From the NCBI GenBank assembly GCA_021307315.1, contig JAJSPD010000081.1:62001-126000 (forward strand): a stretch of 64,000 nucleotides of DNA, given 5' to 3'. The position numbers were made by a program, and so were the translations under genes. The stretch is from Bisporella sp. PMI_857. Lineage: Eukaryota > Ascomycota > Leotiomycetes > Helotiales > Helotiaceae. This document shows, piece by piece, positions 1-13,730 of this stretch; the first letter of the stretch is position 1, and each line of letters begins with the position of its first letter. A model generated the notes under the pieces. That model had not been told where the DNA came from. It worked only from the letters and a program-made list of their open reading frames with translations, and did no database searches.

Positions 1-1265
1 AAGCACACTAGATTAAAGGCACAAGGAGAGAAAATAACTTTTCGGGTATCAATTATGGGAAGTATTTGAATGCAGACGCAGCAAAACTGGAAAGACATTA
101 GAGGCTTGGGCACTTTATAGGAAGTACATGAAAAATCAACAATCGATTCATCTCTAAGCTAATTGCAAGGGTTCTGTACATACTACTACTCGCTGTGCAA
201 GTTATATAGTGTAGTGATATAGTTGTTTTCATTTCAATTAGCCATTTCAAAATCACAATTGACTATTATAACATACTCTACATTAACTTGCGAAACTAGC
301 TTCTCTATCTATGAACAAAGTAAGATTAGTTGCTAAGAGTTTCTTCCTCGCTTTTGCCCACGGAATTGTTTGGAACAATAATTAAATAATCAAATAATAT
401 CAATTGAACCAGCCCATTATACGGTATTTACTATTAAGATATTCTCTTCACAACGTTTCAAACACGCACGGGAACGAATGCCATAATATCTGTAGTCTCC
501 CTTTCTTGAAGTAAGCGATGTAGGCACTCTATTTTGGAAGTCCAAACGATTATAACCTAATGTGTGGGGGACTAAAAAAATGCCAAAGAAACGGTGAAAG
601 GATATTCTGCGTCTGTCCTTTATATGGCAGGCCTTGAGAGATCCAAGCAAGCAATTAAACCACTCAGGGGAGAGTGCCTACGCATTTAGCATGTGGCCGC
701 ACCACATGCCCACTTGTAGTGTGAAAAGTTCCGGATTCGCGAAGTAAGAAGCTTTGTATTCAAAGATAGGGAGGGGTAAGTACAGGGGCGTCTAGTATAT
801 AGAGGAGTGCATATCACTAGTTTATATTATCTGACTGTTCACACCACTCAGCCAAATCCTTTGGCTAACAACCTAGGAGGCTATTTATTCTCATCTTCTC
901 ATCACGCGTGTGCCTCATTGGGGAACCTGAGGTTCGAAATGATCAAGCATTATTGTAAATAGAGTATTATAGAAGAAAATAAGCCAATCTGAAGTTAAGA
1001 TGCGATTAGCTCTGTCCCAAACTAATCCCCGTTTTCATTAATGTGAGAAAGGCGTAATATTCGGCCACAACTTCAGGTATGCGGAACGTTCCACCGCCCC
1101 TTGACGTAATAGATTGTTTTATGCCTTTGAATATGATCTTGTAGCGAGTTCCCATGGAGTATGGCGCACGTTCGAGCTTGTAAGAGGGTCAGATGCACTA
1201 GACTATTTTCACCCAGGTCAGAAATTCCGCTACTACGATAAGCGCGCTCTATGGCAACTTCATTA
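1..1265. other. intergenic, no gene recognised
   Basis: No reading frame here resembles a known protein and none is longer than about 80 residues. The sequence is moderately AT-rich. The segment lies downstream of the ABC transporter stop codon at 1266-1268, so it should hold that gene's 3' UTR and terminator, but no clear poly(A) signal can be singled out. Nothing else is seen. Confidence 0.6.
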
Positions 1266-4200
1266 TCAATTACCCTCCTCCACCTCTGTCTCTTCTGCTT
1301 CGTTACTCTCCTTTGTGGGAATGTGTACCATCTCTTCACTTTCTCTGGAGTCGAATTGATCATACAGATCCTTAAAGGCTGACTGCTGTGCAAGGAGAGC
1401 CTTTGGCGAATCACACTCCACAATTGACCCCTCTTGTAACACCACCACACGATCAAAATCCAAAATCGTGTTGAGGCGATGGGCAACTGCAATGATCGTG
1501 CGATTTGCAAACTCCTCCCGAATTAGCTGTTGCATCAGTCTATCGGTCTCACCATCAACACTGCTAGTTGCTTCATCCAAAACGATAACCTTGCTCTTAC
1601 ATAGCATCGCTCTTGCTAAACAAAACAGTTGTCTTTGCCCGTGACTCAACATGTCTACCTCAAAATCTACATCAAGTCCGCCCAGGATATCCCAAAGACC
1701 GACTTTTGTCAAAGCTTCAGTAACAACTTTATCGGTGGCAATGCAGAAAGGATCAGCATTCAACCGAACAGTTCCACTGAGGAAATAAGGCTCCTGCGGA
1801 ATTGCGACCAATCCTGATCTAACTGCTTCTCGAGGGAGGGTTGAGATGTCGATGTCATCAACGAGGATGCATCCGTTATTGATCTCGATCATTCGAAAAA
1901 GTGCGAGAATTAATGAACTTTTACCACTATGAGATGAGAGTTAGCTTTGTGAGACCGTAGCAGAAAGCTTTGTTGCAAAAAAAAAAATACCTTCCAGATC
2001 GTCCGCAGATGCCAATTTTCTCCCCAGGATCGATACATAGATTGAGGTTGCTCAAAACATTTTGGTTGGTAGTCCTATTTATGTTAGTTCTTATAGGATT
2101 CGATCACTTTGAAGAGAAAATTAACTTGTAAGCCGCTGACACGTTTTGAAATTTAATCTGGCCATTTTTAGGCCAATCTTCCGGCGGAGGCGTAATCTCC
2201 CCTGGAAGATGCTCAACTTCGGTCGTCTCGTTAAAAGTCTTGATGCGTTTCACGGCTCCAAGGGCAGTTTCGAGAGCCGTCCACCTAGTCTCATTAGTAT
2301 AAAGTGCACTACCCAACTGTACTCTCTCCTAGCCATGCTTGAGTGTGAAAGGTACACTTACACTATAATCAAATATTTCAAAGCATCCGAAAAAGCTATT
2401 ATGTTAACCAGTGCAACTCCTGTGAGCCCCGGACTATTTGTGGTCCTGGTTACCACAGCAATAGTTACCACGACTACGGCCAAGCCACCAGAAACCAAGT
2501 CCAACACTAGCGTCAGCCATCTTTGTATCATATATAACAAATAAAACGGCCGTTGGGAGGTATCGAGTAACTCATCATTGAGCGTTTGGCTCTCTTGTTG
2601 CCAGCCAAAGGCCCTCAAAGTCGCAAGACCGCTTAAAGACTCGAGAAACTGGGAGCTGCGATCAAATTAGTATATTCTCTATGTATTTTACTCTATGAAT
2701 CGAATAACCCAAGGCAGTGCTTACTATAAAGGGCTTTTAGCCTCGAGATCCATCAACCGTAATTGTCGTGATGTACGTAGATAGAATTGCTGGAGGAAAA
2801 ATAAGACCAATAGGATGATCGGGTAGGATATCGCAACGTATTTGGAAGAATTTGCGATGAGTCCGGCTTGTACAATACATGCGAGTACCCCTATTTAGAC
2901 GCGTTAACATATTGTCCTCAATACCCATAGCCATAGTTTCTCACCAACGGTCAGATCTAATAGATTGATAGGGAGTTCGGAATCTATAAGTCGCATATCT
3001 TGGCTCACCCTGGAGCAGATGTCAGTTAAAATCTGCAAATTGAGCACGCAATTGTTTTGCGCATACTTATTCGTAGTGACTCCTAGATCCGTGCCTGCGA
3101 AAAATGACATCGGAGCACTAGAATAACATAAGCAACAACACACTCATATTCAGGACAAGGTATATACTTCATAATAGTGTCCAGCAGTATCTTATGAAGC
3201 TTAATGCCAGATCTAGAAATCATCACGTCACATAAGAGCCTTGGTATGTTAGCACATTGTACTGTTGTAATATGGCGAGGCCATTTACCAACCAACTAGC
3301 GCTACTGTAATAAGTGCGCTTCCCTGAAAAGCCGCATAAACTCCTAAATAGTATCCGTTGTTTTGATTTGGGTGGTCGGCGTTGTATTCCGCCCACCAAT
3401 TTAACCAAAGTGCTGATCAAAAATGTTAGTCAAGTTGTTACTAGCGGATCGCTGAATATACGAACTAGGAAAAGTAGCTAAGAAGGCATAAGCTGCATCG
3501 CCGAGGAAGAAGGCGAGCATGGCGGGCCATCCTATGGTCCGGAAATAATACACATAGACCGAGAAGTCCCCATAGGCCGCCTGATCGCTGCCGTCAATAG
3601 CTAGATCTTGCAAAGTCTGTTCCGCCTTTGGAGCAGCTGGATTCGTTAGTTCCTTCTCAGGCTTTGATTCGAAGTTGTATATGTATCCGACTTTTTGATT
3701 GATATCATCAAAAGGACCTTGCGCCGTGATCATTCCGTCGGTGCCGAGTGAAATAATATGATCGGCGTGGGGCAGAAGGCTTAGAGCATGTGTCGCCAAG
3801 ACGACTGTAGTTTCTTGAGTTCGCAGGAGACCATCTGCGCCAAATACCCTGCTGAACAGAAGTTGTTGTGTACCGGCGTCCAAGCTACTAAAAATGTCGT
3901 CGAAAATTGCGATATTCTTCCTTGCATACACAGCTCGTGCAATTGCCACCCTTTGTTTTTGTCCTCCGCTCAATGAAATGCCTTTGCTGCCAACCATTGT
4001 CTTATCGCCTAGAGGGAGGACGTCGAAGTCATTTCTAAGAACACAGGCGTGAACAACGGATTCGTACCATACGGCATCAAAGTCAGAGAATCCGACAATG
4101 TTTTCTTTTATTGAGGCATTGATCAACCATGGCGTCTGATCGCAAAAGGCCACACTTGTCGACGATAGACGGACTGAACCGTCTAAGAAGAGTGTCTCGC

Positions 4201-6487
4201 CGAGTAAACCTTTCAACAGAGTTGATTTGCCGCAGCCTACTGGTCCTATTATCATTGTCGTTTTAGAATTTGGAATACTGAGGCTGATATTATTTAAAAC
4301 CTGTTTGCCCTCTAAAGTCCATCCGAAGGTGCAGTCATTTACTTTGATTTTGCTCAAGTTATCAGTATTGAAATCGAAGGACGTGTCGGGAGTAAGCGTC
4401 CGTGCTGAAGGAACTGACATTTCTGACTTCTCCTTTTTAACTATCGCTAACCTTCGTCGGTCGACCCTCGGTTCAGAAAGAAGAAATGTCTGTATACGGC
4501 CAATGCAGCTCAGAGCGCCGATTAGCTGAGGAACAGACTGTAATATTTGCACCATCGGGGTAGTAAGGATGAGGATCAATGATAGAGACGTAAACATAAG
4601 ACTCGAATCCAGTGTAGCACCATCGGCGCCGCTCCTCGCTATAAATATCCCGAAAGCTATAACTGGCGCTAGCAGTTGAGGCGAGAAGCCTAGAACAAGG
4701 GCATAGACCAAGACATGTCGAAACTTCGTTCCTGCTTCCATTTCATCTACGCGCAATTTCTGGACCAGAGCCGAAAGCCTGGATGTTAAGCCTGTCATTT
4801 TAACACCACTCATTGATGAAAGCATGGTGGCGGTAATACCTTACAATGTCAGCTAACTGCTACACAACTTTGAACCATAAGTACTCACCAACTCTCTTCT
4901 CCAGACCTTCCATCCATAGTGCTTGACGTGGCCCAGCAACGGTCCCTACAATGCCCATCAAAACTGTCGAAGCTTTTGTAGAAAATATTAGCTGGTGCTT
5001 TAATTGCTACTCTTTTGATGATAAATACCTAGTGAGATTGCAACCGGGGCAACACAAGCTACACCAATTTCCCTTGAAAGCAACCATGTAGCGACCGCAA
5101 TTTGAAGTGTATTTGCCCATAGTTCATGGATATACTTCATTCCATCCACTATTTGCTGCATATCTGTGCTCATCAATGATACGGCTTGTAAGTTGTCCAG
5201 CGCCGTAATGCTAATTTCCATGGTTTTCTCGTAGATTACTGAAACTAAGATGCCTCGCATCATGGTAAGTGATCGATATACGCGGTGCCAATAAAATCCA
5301 GTGGAAAGCTATGTAATAGGTTAGAAGTGTTCTATACATGTGGGCTGAAACTGACCGCCATACCAAGGTAGACAAGTCCATATGCCAAGATCAGACCTTG
5401 GCCATAACTTGAGCTGTTTTTGTTTTCTGGTTCTTGCAAGTAGGAGACAAATCGGTTTAAAAGAAGAGGTTGAATAAGAGTGAAAGCAACTAGACACAGA
5501 CGGCTTGGTGCAGGGGCTAGAAGTTGCCATTTTAGAGAGTTGCAAAGGGTTAGGAAAAGTTTCGGGTTCTGTTGATGGCGAGCTTTATATCACGCTACAT
5601 TAGCATAGTTGGCATTTGGTATGTAGTTGAATTATTTACCTAGATCCCAATCTTTGCGAAAGTTGACTTTCAGGCGGGAAGCATATAATTCTTGGTTAAG
5701 GGGGTAAAGATCGTCCATAAAAATGAACCTTTTGAAGCCGGTGACAATGAGCTGATTCAACCATATGAATAGACTCTGATTCAGTATGCCGCTTGTTTCC
5801 TCAGGACTCAGTTCTCGGTCTTTTCCCTTCAAAAATCGTCTCTTTTCAATAGCCTCAAGGAAGAGAATGACGACTTTTAACGCCAGCACTACGGTAAAAA
5901 CCGCTTGAATCGTGGAGTCCTTATTCATCAGCCATAGCGTTCGGGCGCGGACCGCATCAAAAAATATAGAGAAGAAAAGGTAGACATTTAGCAGAGGGGA
6001 TGGTCGTATGGATTTTGCGTGTTCACTATAGGATAGCAGACCGAAAATTACGGTGTCTGCCGTTAAAAGCGCTGCGGACGCAATTGTGGCTCGCGTTCGT
6101 TCTGCCGAATGAAGGCACCATAAAACCAACAGTGTGGTCTGGGGAATAGCGAGAGCAACAATAGCTAACTAAGAAGGAAGAGAATCCTTAATTAGCCATG
6201 GTTGTTATGGAGAAATAGGAATGTGTGGGGCGGGAAGGGGAGGGAGGGGAAAGGGAAGGAGAGAGGGTTGAAAAACTAACCAGTTTGATAATTCGAAGAG
6301 ACTGACCTCCCACTGTGCTTCTCCTTCGATACAGTGTAATAAGCCGAATTGGGGCTAATAGAAGTAATAGTGCCGAAGGGATTATTGATAAAAAGCTGTC
6401 TTCAAAAAGCGCCGTGAAATCAAATGCCCGACGACATTCTGCGACGAGCGGGCCAAAAACATTGTCCGCGGACGCTGGACAATCCAT
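1266..6487 (-). CDS. ABCC-type (MRP-like) full ABC transporter, multi-exon
   Basis: Membrane exporter with two transmembrane domains and two nucleotide-binding domains, of the MRP/ABCC family that often exports fungal metabolites. The ATG at 6487 opens an N-terminal hydrophobic domain (6281-6487, intron, then from 6168). NBD1 lies inside 3401-4825, with Walker A GPVGCGKST, signature LSGGQKQR and Walker B IAIFDD. The second membrane domain is spread over small exons at about 2100-3420; once spliced it reads through family motifs such as SQDMRLIDSELP and ALGAVKRIKTF. NBD2 has Walker A GRSGSGKSS, which is split by an intron at about 1925-1990, then LSHGQRQL and VIVLDEATSSVD. All key ATPase motifs are present, so I read it as intact. 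It is divergent from the FAS beta gene. Exact exon borders in the second membrane domain are inferred from frame continuity. The substrate cannot be told from sequence. Confidence 0.9.
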
Positions 6488-7354
6488 TGTTACCGAGAAA
6501 TTCCTTTTACGAGACCTCTGTTGCTCAGGAAAAGCACCCAACGAGTGGAGGTCGATAACCAAGAAGAAAAAAAATCCAAGCGCAAAGGATATGGCGAAGA
6601 AGATACCAACAAGGACAGTAGGCCAGTGTTGTCTCGAAGCGTTCAGCTGGCTGGGCCAGCAGGCAAATCACCCACCAGATTGCACACACGGAATCATCTA
6701 CTCTTGGGATTCCATCCACCAGGCTTCTTGCTCTCGACAGTAATGAGTCAGTAATTGGTCCTGGCTCAGGGGAAGCTGAGACGACGTATAGTAGAGCAGG
6801 CTTGCAATGACCCGGTTACTGGGTAAGGGTACGCATACAGTAAGAAGGTAATTACTTGCGGAACTGGGAAGCATAAGCAGAATTAATGTAAGAATTATGA
6901 CTGTACAACGAGGGGTACACTGAAGCGAAAAGGTTACGGGAGCATCAGCTTAGTACCGCCTTGACAGATAGGGCTGGGGGTGATTACAGGGTTACTACAG
7001 GGCTAGTACAGGGCTATTATAGGGTTATTGCGGGGTTCCGAGCCGCCCTCCCGCCCTGCAGACTCAGCACTGTAGCAATCCGCTACAAGACACCAGAGAC
7101 AAGGGCTGACTGTGCGCTCAGTTGTACAGCATATCTCATGAATGTGGATATGAGCTGGCCATTTAACTCGGACTTGAAATCAAAACTATTGGGCATGGCA
7201 TGCTCGAAAACTGTGCGAAATAGAGGCCTTTCCCCCGTCTGCATCGCTCAATGATTTAGTCTCATCGGCTGAGCGTATCCAACGCACTCTACTGTAAGGG
7301 CGACCAACTCCCATCCCCTCCCTCCCCTTTGTTGTATTTGGCGCTGATCACGTG
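6488..7354. promoter_or_regulatory. shared intergenic region between ABC transporter and FAS beta
   Basis: An ~870-bp region between two divergent genes, so it probably carries both promoters. At 6980-7045 there is a degenerate repeat of units like TACAGGGCTA/TATAGGGTTA (five or so GGG-containing units 10-11 nt apart). A perfect CACGTG E-box-type hexamer sits within the palindrome TGATCACGTGATGATCA around 7345-7362, directly at the FAS beta start. Short reading frames here resemble nothing known. Regulatory function is inferred from position only. Confidence 0.45.
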
Positions 7355-10300
7355 ATGATCACTCAGTCTTCAGACAATTCCACCTCTCAAATAACAAAAA
7401 TGGTGGCATCTTTTAGATCTAGACACAGCGTCCTCACGCCCCTCTCAAATGCCTCACTGGCAGATTCACCCCCTGATTCATCCCACGAGGACGAGGAGAA
7501 GCTCATTCCTACCTTGCTTCTCACCCTACGGTTAAAGGACTCGGGTATTTCTTTTCCAATTCCCGAAGACCTCTATCATTTGGCATCAGGGACCAGGGAT
7601 CAATTTCTACCACACGTCAACAACAACCCTGCCGCTGCCCTTGATTCACTGTTACCTCAAGAGTCGTTACTAGAGCTTATCACGGACTTTCTTGACTTCA
7701 ATACAAAACTCATACCGGCTTGGGCAGGTGCAGAGAGGACGTCCCGCCAGAGGCTTCTCAGAGCCCTCCTGGATCATCTGGAGAGAGATTTCCTTATAGA
7801 TGGCATCCACGCTATTGCGGCGAGATCTTCCGACAACCCCGAGCGACTTGCTAGAATTATCCGATCGTACTATTCTGCATGCAATGCATCATGTCGCCCC
7901 ATGTCCCAGTGCGGCTCTGCGCTGCTAGATTCCGTTTCGTGTGGTAACACAAAGTTATACGCCGTCCTCGGCGGGCAAGGAATCACCACTGGTTACGTGG
8001 AAGAGCTGCGCGAAATCTATACCATATATAAGAGTTACTTGGCAGATTATATCGAGACGCTGGGAGAGGTCTTGAATTCCCTTGCATGCCATCCAGATGT
8101 GTACCAATTTTACCCAGACGGGTTGGATATCACCAAATGGCTGCAACACCCGGAAACAACACCAGACGTAGGCTACCTTGCTGCATCCCGAGTCAGCTTC
8201 CCCATTATTGGCATCCTCCAGCTCGCGCACTATATGGTTAGCTTAAAGGTTTTGGGCCAAAATCCCTCAACTTTCCTTTCTAGTTTGAGTGGCATAGCAG
8301 GTCATTCTCAGGGGGTGGTAGTCGCTACAGCAATTGCTGGTTCTGACTCATGGCCATCTTTCATCAACCTAAGTCGCATAGCAGTCGAGATACTATTTTC
8401 GATTGGTGTTGTCGGTCAGCAGGTCTGTCCTGAAACACCGCCAGATCCAAAGATAATCTCGGATTCTATCTCCAATGATGAAGGCATCCCGTCCCCTATG
8501 CTCAGCATTCGGGGAATCTCCGAAGCTCAAATCCAGGAGCACATAGATGCGTCAAATAAATATCTACCCGAAGATAGAAAGATTTATATTGCTCTGACAA
8601 ACGGGCCTCGTTCTTTCATTGTTGCTGGACCTGCAACATCCTTATGTGGACTCAACGCACGCTTAAGGCAGTTTAAGGTGTCCCCAGAAGTTGACCAAAC
8701 TCGAATACCATTCAAGTACCGAAAGCTGTCTTTCACGAACCACTTTCTCCCCATAAGTGTGCCTTTCCATACCAAATACCTAGCACCCGCACTTCCGATC
8801 CTGAGAAGGCGTCTTAGCCATATATTCCTACCTAGTAATAGTCTGCATATTCCGATATACGACACGAACACTGGCGAAGACCTTAGTGCTTTGAATGATG
8901 AGAATATACTTCATAGGTTAGTATATATGGTCACAGTCGCCCCTGTTTACTGGCTTAAAGCTTCAACCTTTGAATTAGCGACCCATATCCTTGACTTTGG
9001 TCCTGGAGGCAGTTCCGGTATTGGCATAGTTACTAGCCACAACAAGCAAGGGACCGGTGTTCGTGTTATCATGGCAGGCGCTTTGGTTGGCACATCCTCT
9101 GAAGTAGGCTATAATTCCGAACTTTTCAGTAGGAACAAAGATTCTATTATGCAAGGTAAAAGTTGGACGAGAAGTTTTTGTCCCAGGTTGATTCGGACGG
9201 CCGATGGCCAAATCCACATTGATACGAGGCTCAGCAAACTCTTACACATGCCGCCCATAATGGTTGCTGGTATGACACCAACTACTGCATCCTGGAAATT
9301 TGTTTCAGCTACAATAAATGCTGGATATCATATTGAGTTAGCTGGTGGAGGTTACCGTGACGAAGCCACTATGACAGTAGCATTGAAGAACATTGTGAGG
9401 TCGATTCCACCTGGACGAGGGGTTACTATCAATACTATATATGTCGACGCTCGTGCAATAGCATGGCAGATTCCACTTTTGGAAAAGCTCTGTGCTAAAG
9501 GAGTGCCCATTGATGGTCTGACCATTGGCGCTGGAGTGCCATCAATCGAGATTGCCCAAAGATACATAAACGACCTCGGATTGAAGCATATCGCCTTCAA
9601 ACCTAGCTCGATTACAACAATCAAGCTTGTAATTGATATTGCTAAAGCAAATCCAGCCTTTCCCATCATTTTACAGTGGACTGGCGGTCGAGCCGGCGGC
9701 CATCACTCTTTTGAGGACTTTCACACGCCGATCCTAGAAATGTATTGCCGGATTCGAGATTGCGAAAATATCATTCTTGTCGCTGGTAGTGGCTTTGGCT
9801 CTGCTGAGGATGTATATCCATACTTGACTGGGGCGTGGTCTAGAATTTACAGCTATCCCGCAATGCCCTTTGATGGTGTTCTACTTGGGAGCCGCATGAT
9901 GACGGCAAAAGAAGCCTCCACGAGTCTCGAAGCCAAGAAGAAGATCGTCGAGGCAAAAGGGCTTGATGATAGCCAATGGGAGAAAACATATAAAGGTGCA
10001 GCAGGAGGGATCATAACGGTCATCTCAGAGATGGGAGAACCGATCCACGTTCTAGCAACTCGCGGCATGAGGCTCTGGGCAGAAATGGATGGCATTTTGA
10101 AGATGGGAAAGGATCAGAAACTTGCTGAGCTAGAAAGGAAAAGCAGCTATATCATCAAAAAGCTCAACGAAGATTTCCAAAAAGTTTGGTTTGGCAAGAA
10201 TACGGCAGGTGAAGCCGTGCTACTGAAGGAGATGACTTATCACGAGGTTCTTCTCCGAATGGTTGAGCTGATGTATATCAGCGCCAGGGGTGTATGGATC

Positions 10301-13300
10301 GACAGATCATTACAGATCCTTACGGGCGACTTCATTCGTCGGGTTGAGGAAAGGTTCGCAGAAAACACCAACAGTAGATTCATTCTTTCAGATTATGCCG
10401 ACCTCGATACTCCCCAAGTAGTTCTTGATACTCTTGAGAAATGCTACCCCGATATCTTAGACCATATTATTACGCCTTTAGATGTTCAATTCTTCCTGTC
10501 GCTTTGTTTGCGCCCAGGCAAGAAACCAGTTCCTTTCATTCCGGTCCTCGATGAGAATTTTGAATATTATTTCAAGAAAGATTCTCTATGGCAGTCAGAG
10601 AACCTTTGGGCTGTTATTGGTAATGATGTAGGTCGTACGCAGATCTTGCAAGGACCGGTAGCAGCTAAATACACGAAAGCATTTGACGAACCTGTCCAGG
10701 ATATCCTCGACTGCATTAAGAATGATCTGGTTTCTTTATTGCTCAAAGATGCTTACAGTGGAGAGATCAGGAAAGTTTTGGTTCAGGGGCCTTTATTGGG
10801 AAGGAAGCCAGAAGCTCATTGGTCTGACTCTGACTCTGAGGATAATATATCTATCATCGAATCCCCAGAGTCAGTCATATACGAAATTGCTTCAGCACGT
10901 GATGATTTACCCTCGCCAAGCTCATGGTTTAGAATGCTCGCAGGCGATGAATATTCATGGCGTTACGCGGTATTCACTTCAGAAACAATCATTTCTGGCA
11001 CAAAGCGGTTGCAAAATCCTATTCGAAAAATCTGCACACCTTCTAGCAACCTTCGTGTGATTGTTGCAAACCATGGCGAGCCATCAAAGATGATTATTAC
11101 TATCCAAATAGCATCAGATTCGGAGGAGGCTAGTACTATTGTGAAGATTAGGTTGCAGGGAGAACAGAACATAGTTGTTGATTGCATATTCAGTCTAACG
11201 CCCACTCACATACCGTCAACCCTGCGCTTAGCGTTCTCATACCACCCAGATGCTGTGTACGGGCCGATAAGGGAGATTTCAGATGGTTTTCTTGACGAGA
11301 TTTCAGAATTCTACAGAAGTATTTGGTTTGGCGACGAGCAACTCGACTTTGATGCGCAACTTACGCAAGATTTCTCGGGAGGAACTATGACCATTACTCG
11401 GGAGGCCATTTGCTCATTTCTCCAAGCCACCGGCAGTAGTTGCGAGACATACCTTAGCCGCCCTAATCAGGAACTGTCTGCGCCGTTGGATTTTGGCATT
11501 GTTATCGCTTGGAAAGCTCTCCTAAAGCCAATATTCCTGAGGCAAATCGGTGGCAATATTCTCAAGCTTGTACACCTCTCCAACAAGTTCAAGCGCATGG
11601 ATGGAGCATGCACTTTGAGAGCTGGCGACAAAGTAGCGACTTGTTCCCGCATCACAGCGGTTCTCATCCAGGATGCTGGCAAAGTGGTTGAGGTACTTGC
11701 AGTAATTACCAAGGATGGGATTCCGGTGATGGAGGTTGTTTCACAATTCTTATATCGTGGAAATTATACGGACTTCGAAACAACCTTTGAAAGGAAAGTT
11801 GAAGTTCCGATGCAAATCCGTTTGAGTTCACGAATGGACGTGGAGATTCTCAATTCAAAACCTTGGTTTCAATTAACCAACCCGAACTACGTGCTATTAG
11901 AAAAGACCTTCGTTTTCCATCTTGAAACTATGACGCGATTTAGGACCGCCGATACTTCTGGCACCGCCTTGGTGATTGGCACTGTTTTCGAAAAACAAGC
12001 TAGGGATGGTGAATGCCCAGTGGCCTCAATCAACTTTACTACAGAACTATCCTCAAGCAATCCGATTTTGCGTTATCTCAATACACATGGAAGCGAAGTT
12101 GAGAGTCCAATTTTGCTCGAAACGGCAATACCAATTCATGGTACTAGTGGGATTCCACTAAAAGGACCGAAATCTAGCGCTGCTTATGCAAAGGCCTCTG
12201 GAGACGTCAATCCTATACATGTGTCGAGCGTCTTTGCATTGCTGGCACGCTTACCGGGTACGATAGTTCATGGCATGCATACAAGCTCTGCCATTGGATC
12301 ACTACTTGATGTCTGGGCTGCCAAAGGGCGCTTAGGCGCAGTACGCCGTCTTGAAGCTTCTTTTGTTGGCATGGTTTTTCCTGATGATCCGATAGAAGTC
12401 GAGTTTTGGCATACAGCTATGATAAAAGGCCGCAAAATAATAAAGATAATAGCCAAGAAGACAAACAGTGGCGAGGTGGTGTTAAAAGGCGAAGCTGAGG
12501 TGGAGCAGCAGAGAGCTGCCTACCTGTTCACCGGTCAGGGCTCACAGGAACAGAACATGGGTATGGACCTTTATGCAAGTAGCCCAATTGCTCGGTCTGT
12601 TTGGGATCGTGCCGACAATTTTTATTTAAATCGTTATGGTTCGTTCTCTGCCCCGTTGACGATGCACAATTCTAAAGTCTTCTCTAGGTTTTGAAATCAC
12701 AAAGATCGTCAGAGACAATCCAAAGGAACTGACCGTTCATTTTGGAGGCGTTAATGGCAGACGTATTCGGCAGAATTATATCTCATTGACTATGCAAACT
12801 ATTGGTGATCATGGTCAGCTGAAGTTAGAGAAAATCTTCAAGGACATCAACGAGGACACAGAGTCCTACACTTTCCGCTCTCCAAAGGGCCTTCTCTTTG
12901 CAACTCAGTTTACACAAGCGGCTATAACCCTGGTGGAACTTGCAAGATATAAGGATATGGAAGCACGAGGCCTTATTGCGGAGAATTGCAATTTTGCGGG
13001 GCACTCCCTTGGAGAGTTTCCAGCCCTGGCAGCTTTCGCGCAAATCATGTCGATTGAGCAGTTAGTGGCCATCTGTTTTTACCGTGGCATGGCAATGCAA
13101 GTTACCGTCAAGCGCGACGAGCAAGGTGCTTCAGGCTACTCTATGTGTGCTGTGAACCCGAGTAGAATTTCAAAGCTTTTCGACGAAGGGATGCTACGCT
13201 TCATCACCAAGACCATTGCAAAAGAGACTGGGTGGCTTCTGGAGATTGTGAATTTCAATATCTCAAACAGACAATATGTTTGTGCAGGAGAGCTCATAGC

Positions 13301-13730
13301 ACTTGATTGTCTTACAAAAATACTTCATCACATCTCAACCCAGAAGCTAAATGTCGAATGGATTAATCGACCTGGAAGTGGGACGGATGATGAGACCATG
13401 TTCTTTTCAACTCTTCGTTCCATTGCACAAAGAGCCCAGTCAAGAACAACGGTCATCGAACTCAAGCGTGGGACGGGAATTACACCGCTGGAAGGTATTG
13501 ACGTGCCATTTCACTCGACCTTCCTCCGTCCAGGCGTTGTTGCATTCCGTGAATTCCTGGCATCAGAAATTGATCGGTCAAATATTGATGTGAAGAAGCT
13601 TGTTAACAAGTGGATACCAAATCTTACAGGGAAGCCATTCAGGAATGATATAAAGTATTTCGAAGATGTCTATAATTTCACAGGGTCTGTTGCTATTAGA
13701 AAAATATTAGAGGAATGGAATAACCGGTAG
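7355..13730 (+). CDS. fatty acid synthase subunit beta (FAS1-type), secondary-metabolism-like
   Basis: Fungal type I FAS beta subunit of about 2,110 residues, carrying AT, ER, DH/hotdog and malonyl/palmitoyl transferase (MPT) domains in that order. AT motif is GHSQGVVVAT (about residue 320). ER begins at PIMVAGMTPTT, with GGRAGGHHSFEDFH and LVAGSGFG. The hotdog DH has SGDVNPIHVS and TIVHGMHTSS. MPT has GHSLGEFPALAAF. A frame break near 12690 is explained by a 49-nt intron at 12639-12687 (GTTCGT...CTCTAG). Splicing restores the conserved run YGFEITKIVRDNPKEL with no stop. The start is taken at ATG 7355 (MITQSSDN); ATG 7400, in frame, has a better AAAATGG context. No alpha subunit is in the window, so it must be supplied from elsewhere. 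Divergence from consensus and the ABC/regulator neighbours suggest a starter-unit FAS (HexB/AflB/StcK type) rather than the housekeeping copy; that is inference. Confidence 0.9.
12639..12687 (+). other. 49-nt intron in the FAS beta gene
   Basis: Donor GTTCGT and acceptor CTCTAG. Removal joins TAT-G with GT-TTT-GAA and continues in frame into the MPT domain. The same GTTCGT donor recurs in the ABC transporter (near 3467). Without this intron the gene would appear truncated just before the MPT domain. Confidence 0.85.

Noticed and set aside
900..960. GGTTCGAAA word as a tRNA T-loop
   Set aside because: No acceptor stem, D-arm or anticodon arm can be built around it.
12690..12790. Frameshift or pseudogene call for FAS beta
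   Set aside because: A proper intron explains the break and restores consensus.
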